32,050 nucleotides of DNA from Myxococcales bacterium. GTDB lineage: Bacteria; Myxococcota_A; UBA796; SXON01. The number at the start of each line of letters is the position of its first letter. Position 1 is the first letter of the stretch. Both the position numbers and the translations under genes were made by a program. The stretch spans positions 1-32,050 of the forward strand of contig SHYV01000025.1 of assembly GCA_009692605.1 (NCBI GenBank). The letters run 5' to 3'. The notes under the pieces are model-generated. The model was given only the letters and a program-made list of their open reading frames with translations, was not told where the DNA came from and made no database searches. Positions 16,026 through 22,238 of the stretch are shown here, one piece after another.

Positions 16026-17177
16026 ATGACTGCAGTCACCCCCTCGGAGCCCGGGTCGATGGGGGCGCTGGCCGCGGACTGGGATGCGTGCGCGGGAGGG
16101 GGAAACCCATTCGTGGAGCGAGGCTTCTTCGATGCCCTGTTCGACAGCGGATCCGCGACGAGCGGCACGGGCTGGGTGCACGACCCGCACGTCATCCGGG
16201 CGGAGGATGGCACCGTTAGCGCCCTCGCGCCCGTCTTCCGGAAGGCCCATTCCTGGGGCGAATACGTGTTCGACCACACCTGGGCACAGGCATGGGAGCG
16301 AGCGGGGGGCCGCTACTACCCGAAGCTCCTGATCGGCGTCCCGTTCACCCCCGTGCCCGGGCCCCGCCTCCTCGTGCGTCCCGGGGCCGCGCCAGACACT
16401 CGCGATCGGCTGATCGCCAGCATCGAAGCGACGGTGGCGAAGGGTGGCTTCTCGTCGGCGCACGCCACCTTCCTTGAGGCAGACGACCGGGCAGCGTTCG
16501 CGGCGCGCGGCTGGATCCTGCGCGCCGGCGCCCAGTTCCACTTCAACAACCCTGGAATCACCTGCTTCGAGGAGTTCTTGGCCACGCTGACCAGCCACAG
16601 GCGCAAGGACATCCGGCGGGAGCGCCGCGTCGCGCAGGCGAGCGGGCTTCGCCTCCGATGGCTGCGCGGAGCGGCCATCACCAGCGACCAGTGGGCGCAA
16701 TTTCATAGCCTCTACCTGGCGAACACCGACCGAAAGTGGGGTCAGGCCTATCTTGGACCGTCATTCTTCGGCCGAATGGCAGAGAAGCTCGGGGACAAGG
16801 TGATGCTGACGGTCGCCGAGCACGGGGACACGCTCGTGGCCGCGGCCCTGCACCTGCGGGGCGGGAATACACTCTACGGGCGGAACTGGGGGGCGCGACG
16901 TCACGTCCCGTTCCTGCACTTCGAGCTCTGCTACTACATGGCGCTCGACCTCGCGTTCGCCGAGGGCATCGAGCGGGTCGAGGCGGGCGCACAAGGCGAG
17001 CACAAGCTGCAGCGCGGCTACCTTCCCGCGCCGACCTGGAGCGCGCATTACCTGCCGGACCCGAGGTTCAGGTCGGCGGTGTCTGCGTTCTGCGACGATG
17101 AACGTGCCCGGGTCGAGGCGATGATCGCCGAAGTGGACGGACCGTACCGCCAGCCCACCGGCGCGGAGACAGCGTGA
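16026..17177 (+). CDS. COG3146/DUF482 GNAT-family acyltransferase
   Basis: A 383-residue cytoplasmic protein of the family often labelled peptidogalycan-biosynthesis or FemAB-like. Hallmarks are GEYVFDHTWAQAWERAGGRY and YYPKLLIGVPFTPVPGPR at residues about 78-114, the basic block SHRRKDIRRERR near 195-206, LHFELCYYMALDLAFAEG near 300, and VEAGAQGEHKLQRGYLP near 320. The double GNAT-like fold suggests transfer of an acyl or aminoacyl group to an amine, but no substrate has been assigned with certainty to this family. The ATG at 16026 has only a weak ribosome-binding site. Its stop overlaps the GTG of the DUF218 gene, so the two are coupled. Confidence 0.88.
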   Translation: MTAVTPSEPGSMGALAADWDACAGGGNPFVERGFFDALFDSGSATSGTGWVHDPHVIRAEDGTVSALAPVFRKAHSWGEYVFDHTWAQAWERAGGRYYPKLLIGVPFTPVPGPRLLVRPGAAPDTRDRLIASIEATVAKGGFSSAHATFLEADDRAAFAARGWILRAGAQFHFNNPGITCFEEFLATLTSHRRKDIRRERRVAQASGLRLRWLRGAAITSDQWAQFHSLYLANTDRKWGQAYLGPSFFGRMAEKLGDKVMLTVAEHGDTLVAAALHLRGGNTLYGRNWGARRHVPFLHFELCYYMALDLAFAEGIERVEAGAQGEHKLQRGYLPAPTWSAHYLPDPRFRSAVSAFCDDERARVEAMIAEVDGPYRQPTGAETA

Positions 17178-17785
17178 TCCAGTTCGACGCCGTGGTGGTG
17201 CTGGGCAAGGAGATGCGACACGACCCAGTACGGGCGATGCGGGAGCTACGCGCCCGAGCGGCGGCCGCGGCGGCCGTGCACCGCGCGACCGGCGCCACCA
17301 TCGCGACGCTGGAGGCGAGGCTGAGGGGGCAGGCGCGCACTGGAAGCCAGATCGTGGCGGACCTGCTCTCCGAGCTCGGCGTCCCGGCGTCCGCCGTCTA
17401 CCGGGAGGATCAGACGCGCTCCACTCGGGAGGAGGTCGCGCGCACGCTCGAGCTGACCGAGGCCCGGTCCTGGTCGAGAATTCTGGTCGTCACCGCGCGG
17501 TACCACATCCCTCGCGTGCGTCGGCTGTTCGCGGACGAGCTTGGGGCGTGCCCCCATACGGCGCCGCACGTCGCCGTACATGGGCCGCCTGCGCTGCTCC
17601 GCTGCTCCAGCGCGGTCGAACGGAGCTGGATCCTCGCTGGAGAGCCCACCGAGGAGACGATGACCTGGGAGTGCCGGGCCGAGTTCGTCCTGTCCACGCT
17701 CGCGCGGGCGCTCCAACCGCTGCCCTTCCGGCGCGAGCTTGAGGTGCGGGCGGGCGCATGGCTGCGAGGCGCTACGGAGCGCTGA
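17174..17785 (+). CDS. DUF218 (YdcF/SanA-like) family protein
   Basis: A 203-residue protein with the family's Rossmann-like pattern: DAVVVLGKEMRHDPVRAMRE at the N-terminus, REDQTRSTREEVARTLEL near residue 77, and SRILVVTARYHIPRVRRLF near residue 97. DUF218 proteins include YdcF, which binds S-adenosylmethionine, and SanA/ElyC, which affect the envelope. There is no signal peptide or membrane segment, so this copy is cytoplasmic and closer to YdcF. Translation starts at the GTG at 17174, four bases inside the upstream gene. An enzymatic role with the COG3146 partner is suggested by the coupling only. Confidence 0.8.
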   Translation: MIQFDAVVVLGKEMRHDPVRAMRELRARAAAAAAVHRATGATIATLEARLRGQARTGSQIVADLLSELGVPASAVYREDQTRSTREEVARTLELTEARSWSRILVVTARYHIPRVRRLFADELGACPHTAPHVAVHGPPALLRCSSAVERSWILAGEPTEETMTWECRAEFVLSTLARALQPLPFRRELEVRAGAWLRGATER

Positions 17786-17799
17786 GCGCTGGTCTGCTG

Positions 17800-17824
17800 G
17801 GCGCCGACCGGTCAGTCGGGCGCC
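17800..17824. terminator. Bulged GC hairpin between convergent genes
   Basis: GGCGCCGAC pairs with GTCGGGCGCC with one bulged G and a six-base loop, in the gap between the stops at 17785 and 17812 and extending into the end of the flavoprotein gene. No T-run follows on either strand. It is a candidate bidirectional terminator. Confidence 0.4.
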
Positions 17825-19065
17825 TGCGTGCCCTGCTTCCACCACAGCTGGCAACGAACGGGCAGATGCGCGCGATCGAGCGCCTCGCAGGCGTTGGTGA
17901 ACTTGCAATACCGGATCGGTCCGGACAGCGCTCCACGCGCCTTTTGTGGCCAGTCCGGGTCGGCGAGCAGGCCCCGGGCCATGCCCACAAGGTCGAGATC
18001 GCCGTCGGCCAACGCGCGCTCCGCCACCTCCGCGGTGTTGATGCGGCCTGCTCCGACGATGGGCGTTGTGTGGCCGGCGGCCCGGACAGCGGCGCGGATC
18101 TGTCGGGGCAGCGGCAGGTTGGCCCCGTCAGGAAAGTCGTGGGTGGGCATGCACAACAGGCCGCTGCGTCCGGTGTAGGGGTAAGCGGCCGCGCCGATCC
18201 GCGGACGGGCGGCGTCCTCAAAACGCCCGCCCCGGCTGACGGAGATGAAGTTGACCCCCGCGGCAGCGAAAGCAACCGCGATCTGTGCCGCCTCGTCGAT
18301 GGTGGTCCCGCCGGGCACGTCGTCGCTCCCGAGCATCCGAAGCCCGAGCGCGAAATCCTCGCCTACGGCGGCCCGAACTGCCGCGATCACCGCGAGAGGG
18401 AGACGAAGTCGATTGCAGAGGGAGCCCCCGTACTCATCACGTCGTCCGTTCGTCGCGGAGAGGAAGCTGGCCATGGTGTAGGCGTGGGCGAAGTGCAGCT
18501 CCACCCCGTCGAACCCGGCGTCCCGAGCGCGGACCGCCGCGCGCGCGAAGTGGCCGGGCACGGCGCCGATCGCGTCCGCATCGAGATCCTCTACCTGCTG
18601 GCGATAGCCCCACGCGTAGTCCCGCCACTCTCGGGGAGTCAGCACCGCCTGTAGCTTCGCCTCGTCCCAGCCGGCGCAGCCAGGGTAGCGCGCCTCGAGA
18701 TGGGCGAGCGCCCGGACCGGGTCCCGCCTAGCGATTTTGAGAAAATCGATGACCTGCGGCACCACGCGCAGGCGGTCCGGATCCGGAGCTGCCGCCCGCA
18801 TGCCAGCGACCAGCTCGCGCAACGCGGGAACGAACCGGTCATGAGACAGCCGAAGTAGCGGTCCAGAGGCGACGTCGCGTACCCCCATCGCCTCGAGCAC
18901 GATCATCCCCGGGCCGCCCCGGGCATACCGGAGGTACCGGGCGCGAACCTCGGGCGTGACCTCGCCTGCGTCGTTCGACAGCCATGTGACCATGGCCGGC
19001 AACCACACACGGTTCTCGACGAAGCAGGGTCCGAGGGAGAGGGGGGTGAACAGGAGCCCAGACAT
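17812..19065 (-). CDS. NADH:flavin oxidoreductase, Old Yellow Enzyme family
   Basis: A 417-residue FMN-dependent TIM-barrel reductase. The start MSGLLFTPLSLGPCFVENRVWLPAMV is the usual OYE opening. The substrate-site motif is FDGVELHFAHAYTMASFLS at about 185-203 with His191, His194 and Tyr196, followed by RRDEYGGSLCNRLRL. The FMN phosphate site is IVGAGRINTAEVAERAL then DLVGMARGLLADPDW. Residues about 105-165 (beginning QVIDFLKIARRDPV) are longer than in typical OYEs. The C-terminal CKFTNACEALDRAHLPVRC does not have the four-cysteine spacing of the iron-sulfur dienoyl-CoA reductase branch, and the second flavin domain is absent. It probably reduces an activated alkene. The ATG at 19065 is preferred over a 60-codon upstream extension without homology character. 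Confidence 0.85.
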   Translation of the reverse strand: MSGLLFTPLSLGPCFVENRVWLPAMVTWLSNDAGEVTPEVRARYLRYARGGPGMIVLEAMGVRDVASGPLLRLSHDRFVPALRELVAGMRAAAPDPDRLRVVPQVIDFLKIARRDPVRALAHLEARYPGCAGWDEAKLQAVLTPREWRDYAWGYRQQVEDLDADAIGAVPGHFARAAVRARDAGFDGVELHFAHAYTMASFLSATNGRRDEYGGSLCNRLRLPLAVIAAVRAAVGEDFALGLRMLGSDDVPGGTTIDEAAQIAVAFAAAGVNFISVSRGGRFEDAARPRIGAAAYPYTGRSGLLCMPTHDFPDGANLPLPRQIRAAVRAAGHTTPIVGAGRINTAEVAERALADGDLDLVGMARGLLADPDWPQKARGALSGPIRYCKFTNACEALDRAHLPVRCQLWWKQGTQAPD

Positions 19066-19090
19066 TGCCCGCAGTGATAACCCCGCTCGC

Positions 19091-19468
19091 ATGCGCCCCA
19101 TCACCGTGTCCCGCAGCCTTGGGCGAAAACACCCTGCCCCACTTCGGCACGTTGGGCGCCTCGGACGCGCTGCGTGCTTCGCCGCCGCCGCGATCCTCAC
19201 CGGTTGTGGTCCGAGCCAAGAAGACTTCCACATCGAATTCGCCACGCAGTACTGCGCCCTGCTCTTTCAGTGCGAAGACGCCGCCGCGCTCGCCGCGCTG
19301 GGCTGGACGGACGAGGAGACCTGCGTCGCCGACCAATCCGCGGTGGACACCGGCGAGACCCCGTACGACCGTCGCGCGGCCGATGAGTGCCTTTCGGCGT
19401 TGGCCGATGTCACCTGCGCGGACCTCGACGCCAACACCTTTCCGGTCGTCTGCGCACAGGTCGAGTAA
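19091..19468 (+). CDS. Small six-cysteine lipoprotein A
   Basis: A 125-residue protein with a basic N-region, a hydrophobic stretch (AACFAAAAILTGC) and a lipobox LTGC. The mature part has the lipidated cysteine plus six more, spaced C-x5-C-x16-C-x21-C-x8-C-x11-C, which could form three disulfides. The N-terminal region is long (about 35 residues), so a later GTG at 19106 is an alternative start. Only 25 bases separate the ATG from the divergent flavoprotein start, which is tight for two promoters. The cysteine framework matches the next gene downstream. No named family is recognised; small acidic Cys-rich lipoproteins of this kind are frequent in Myxococcota-like genomes. Confidence 0.7.
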   Translation: MRPITVSRSLGRKHPAPLRHVGRLGRAACFAAAAILTGCGPSQEDFHIEFATQYCALLFQCEDAAALAALGWTDEETCVADQSAVDTGETPYDRRAADECLSALADVTCADLDANTFPVVCAQVE

Positions 19469-19519
19469 ATTTTTGCGCGGCGGGCTTGCCCGCTCGTGTG
19501 ATGTCGAATAGCGTGCATC

Positions 19520-19543
19520 CGCCCAATACGGGCGTTTCATTTC
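19520..19543 (+). terminator. Weak hairpin with T-rich tail between the two lipoprotein genes
   Basis: CGCCC-AATAC-GGGCG forms a five-base-pair stem followed by TTTCATTTC. It lies 52 bases after the stop of lipoprotein A and just upstream of the ribosome-binding site of lipoprotein B. A second GC hairpin sits at 19480-19493. Together they may attenuate read-through or lie in the leader of the second gene. Confidence 0.35.
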
Positions 19544-19565
19544 AACCGCATCTCAAGGATTTCCA

Positions 19566-19883
19566 ATGAACAAGATCGCCAACTTCGCCCTCTTCGCAGC
19601 CACCTTTGCCCTCGCCGGTTGCGGCGTCGACGTGCAGGCCGCCTGCGAGAACTACATCGAAGCCTACAGCGTTTGCGCTTCCGAGGCCTACGCCATCACC
19701 GACGGCAGCATGGACCTTGACGCCACCTCCACCTGCGCCGTCTACGACGGCCAGAAGGGCGATGCCGCCTCCGCCAGCGCCGATTACCTCCAGTGTCTCG
19801 CCGACGCCTACACCGAAGGCGACTGCAGCAGCGCTGAGGCCTACGCCGCGATCGACATCTCCGGCTGCACGATCGCGATCTAG
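19566..19883 (+). CDS. Small six-cysteine lipoprotein B
   Basis: A 105-residue lipoprotein with signal MNKIANFALFAATFALAGC and lipobox LAGC, preceded by AAGGA eight bases before the ATG. The mature chain is acidic, rich in Ala, Tyr, Asp and Ser, and contains six cysteines besides the lipidated one, spaced C-x9-C-x19-C-x19-C-x9-C-x13-C. The order and approximate spacing match lipoprotein A although the residues between differ, so the two are probably diverged paralogues. A strong intrinsic terminator follows, which suggests a well-expressed transcript. Function unknown; anchoring to the outer membrane is inferred from the Gly at +2. Confidence 0.8.
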   Translation: MNKIANFALFAATFALAGCGVDVQAACENYIEAYSVCASEAYAITDGSMDLDATSTCAVYDGQKGDAASASADYLQCLADAYTEGDCSSAEAYAAIDISGCTIAI

Positions 19884-19935
19884 TTAGCTTGGCTGCGGCC
19901 TTCGGGCTGCATCCTCCCGCCGGCCCGACCTACCG

Positions 19936-19970
19936 CCGCCCCGACCTCCGGTCGGGGCGGTTCTCTTTTT
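19936..19970 (+). terminator. Strong rho-independent terminator
   Basis: CCGCCCCGACC-TCC-GGTCGGGGCGG is a perfect eleven-base-pair stem with a three-base loop, followed directly by TTCTCTTTTT. It lies 52 bases after the stop of lipoprotein B and closes that transcription unit before the ATP sulfurylase gene. It is the only canonical intrinsic terminator seen in the window. Confidence 0.95.
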
Positions 19971-20008
19971 GACCCCAGCATGGGTCCACCTCGCCGCCCC
20001 CATCGACC

Positions 20009-20024
20009 CGCGCGGGCCCGCGCG
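20009..20024. repeat. 16-base perfect palindrome upstream of ATP sulfurylase
   Basis: CGCGCGGGCCCGCGCG is its own reverse complement and lies 75 bases before the sat start, in the 128-base region between the terminator and the gene. It could be an operator or chance in very GC-rich DNA. I see no clear sigma-70 promoter in this region. Confidence 0.35.
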
Positions 20025-20098
20025 TTACCCGCCGGCCCGGCGCCCTCACTGGCCGCGTCCCGCGGCTCGTCGCCTTTCGTACGCTTCTGGAGCCTGCC

Positions 20099-21352
20099 AT
20101 GTCTCTCGTCCCCGTCCACGGTGGTGGTCAACTCACCAATCGTATCCTTCCCTTCACGGCAAGGAAGTCCCTGCTCGCAGAGGCGGAGGGCCTGACGAAG
20201 ATCGCCGTGACCGACGCCGACCTCTCCGTGGTGTACCGGATCGCAGACGGCACCCTCTCCCCGCTTGGGGGCTTCATGGACGAGGCGACGTTCAATCGCG
20301 TCCTCGACCAGAAGAACATCATCGGACACGACGGCAAAGCCCACGCCTGGACGATCCCCTTTTCCCTGCCGGTCACCGAGGCCGAGGCCGCCCGACTCAA
20401 GCCCGGCGCGCGCGCCGCGCTCGTCAACGCGAACAACGAGGTGTTCGGCACCATCTCGGTGTCCAGCGTCTTCGCGTGGGACAAGCAGCGGTACGTCGAG
20501 CGCGTATACGGCACCCCCAGGCTCGATCACCCCGGCGCCCGAATCGCGACCGATGACGCGCGCACCACCCTGATCGGCGGCGACATCGCCGTGCTCCCCG
20601 CCCGCCGGAACCCCGAGTACGGAGACCTCCTCAACTCGCCGGCGCGCACTCGCCAGCTGATCGAGGAGCGCGGCTGGACCGCCGCCCTGGCGTTCCAGAC
20701 ACGGAACCCGCTCCACCGCGCGCACGAATACGCGCTGGTGTACGGGGTCGAGCAGCTCACCCGGGCGGGTGGATACGCCGGCGTGATCCTGAATCCGCTT
20801 GTCGGGCAGCTCAAGAGCGACGACGTGGACGCCGGCACGCGAGTCCGAACCTACCGGATCCTCCGGGACGGCCGGCTGCTCGGCCAGGGCGACAGCGACG
20901 CCGCGCTGTGGGCCGACGCTGGCTACGACCTGAACGACGTGTTCGAGCTGGTCTGCCTCGACATGAAGATGTTCTACGGCGGCCCTTCCGAGGCCGTGAT
21001 GCACGCGATCTATCGGCAGAACCACGGGTTCTCACACATCGTGATCGGCCGCAAGCACGCCGACGCTCCCTACGATGACAAGGCCGCGATCTGGGGCGAC
21101 TTCGACGCACAGCAGATCTTCGACAACCTGCCCGGCGCCCTGTCGACGCAGCCGGTGAAGGTCGGATTTGCAGCCTTCTACGAGCACCTTGGCCGTGTCG
21201 ACCTCACTGAGCGCCACCCGGGTGTGGCGCCGTACAGCATCTCCGGTACGAAGATGCGCGAGCAGTTGGTGGCCGGCGAGCGCCCAGACCCGCGGATCAT
21301 CCGAGGCGAGGTCGCTGACGTGCTCTCGGCGGCGTACCGCGCGAAGGGCTAA
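20099..21352 (+). CDS. sat: Sulfate adenylyltransferase (ATP sulfurylase), single-subunit type
   Basis: A 417-residue enzyme that makes adenosine-5'-phosphosulfate from ATP and sulfate. The nucleotide-binding motif QTRNPLHRAHE is at residues 200-210, the second motif reads GRKHADAPYDD near residue 318, and the PUA-like N-terminal domain begins LVPVHGGGQLTNR. This is the homomeric form, not the CysDN form. It may serve assimilation or other sulfate activation; no APS kinase or APS reductase gene is in the window, so the pathway direction is open. The ATG has GGAG eight bases upstream. A thioesterase gene begins 13 bases after the stop. Confidence 0.93.
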   Translation: MSLVPVHGGGQLTNRILPFTARKSLLAEAEGLTKIAVTDADLSVVYRIADGTLSPLGGFMDEATFNRVLDQKNIIGHDGKAHAWTIPFSLPVTEAEAARLKPGARAALVNANNEVFGTISVSSVFAWDKQRYVERVYGTPRLDHPGARIATDDARTTLIGGDIAVLPARRNPEYGDLLNSPARTRQLIEERGWTAALAFQTRNPLHRAHEYALVYGVEQLTRAGGYAGVILNPLVGQLKSDDVDAGTRVRTYRILRDGRLLGQGDSDAALWADAGYDLNDVFELVCLDMKMFYGGPSEAVMHAIYRQNHGFSHIVIGRKHADAPYDDKAAIWGDFDAQQIFDNLPGALSTQPVKVGFAAFYEHLGRVDLTERHPGVAPYSISGTKMREQLVAGERPDPRIIRGEVADVLSAAYRAKG

Positions 21353-21365
21353 GAACAAGGCGATC

Positions 21366-22232
21366 ATGCAGACGCCCGAGACGAACGCCACGGTGCACGC
21401 CCCAGCGGCGCCGGGCGTTCGCCGGATGCGGATACCCCGCCACGCCTGCACCCCACGCGACACCGCCCGCGCCGGAGACCTGTGGCGGATCGTTCAGGAC
21501 GCGGCAGTGGACGACGCTGCTGACCGCGGCTGGCCCCCGGAGCGGTTTCGCGCCATGGGCACCGGCTTTGTCGTCCGGGAGATGCGCGCCATCCACCTAC
21601 GCGAAGCTCGATACGGCGAGGACCTCGCTGTATCCACACAGATCGCTGACCATCGCCGCGCCGTGCTCATGCGCCGCGACACGCAGATCGCGGGGGTGAT
21701 GAACGCCACCGCCGACTGGGTCCACATCGGCCCGGATGGTGCGCCGGGCGGGGGCTCCCCGGAGCTGATCGCTGCCTTTCCGATCCACCCGGATGCGGGC
21801 AGCGGACCCGCATTGCCCGAGTTCCCGCCGACCGGCTCAGCCTTGGGCACCGCCGCCATGCCCAGCTTCACCTTCTCGCCGTGGTGGACCGAGATGGACC
21901 CGCTCGGCCACACCAACCACCCCCGCTACGTGGACTGGGCCGACGAGGTGCTCGCGCGCGCGCTGCACGCCGCCGGACTCGACCCGGTGGGAGTGGTCCC
22001 CGTCGCGGATCGGGTCAGGTTCAGGCTCGGCGCACGGGCGTCGGACACCGTGACGATCACCGGCGACGTCCGAACGGTGATGCTCCCGTGCGGGCAACCC
22101 GGCCTGCTCTGCACACTCCGCGCGCGGCGCCCCCGACTGGACGCCACAGAGCTCGTCGCCGATCTGGGGATCGTGAGGGGTCACCTCGATCCTACCGTAC
22201 CCGCCACGCTGCTGCGCGCGCTGCATGGGTAG
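21366..22232 (+). CDS. Double-hotdog acyl thioesterase (acyl-ACP thioesterase-like)
   Basis: A 288-residue protein with two hotdog halves. The first (residues about 20-140) includes RIVQDAAVDDAADRGWPPER and GTGFVVREMRAIHLREARYG, as in bacterial and plant FatA/FatB-like enzymes. The second (about 165-280) has the motif TEMDPLGHTNHPRYVDWADE at 175-194, where Asp178, His182, Asn184 and Glu194 occupy expected active-site positions. It probably releases an acyl chain from ACP or CoA. It follows sat by 13 bases and precedes the 818-residue lipoprotein by six, so it is in one transcription unit with both. The frame is open upstream into sat, but the ATG at 21366 is the first sensible start. Confidence 0.82.
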   Translation: MQTPETNATVHAPAAPGVRRMRIPRHACTPRDTARAGDLWRIVQDAAVDDAADRGWPPERFRAMGTGFVVREMRAIHLREARYGEDLAVSTQIADHRRAVLMRRDTQIAGVMNATADWVHIGPDGAPGGGSPELIAAFPIHPDAGSGPALPEFPPTGSALGTAAMPSFTFSPWWTEMDPLGHTNHPRYVDWADEVLARALHAAGLDPVGVVPVADRVRFRLGARASDTVTITGDVRTVMLPCGQPGLLCTLRARRPRLDATELVADLGIVRGHLDPTVPATLLRALHG

Positions 22233-22238
22233 CGCCCG

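Noticed and set aside
18956-19090. 45-codon N-terminal extension of lipoprotein A
   Set aside because: It would overlap the divergent flavoprotein gene and put a long polar stretch before the lipoprotein signal.
19880-21025. 381-codon open frame on the minus strand opposite sat
   Set aside because: It crosses the strong terminator and the sat coding region, and its sequence has no recognisable domain.
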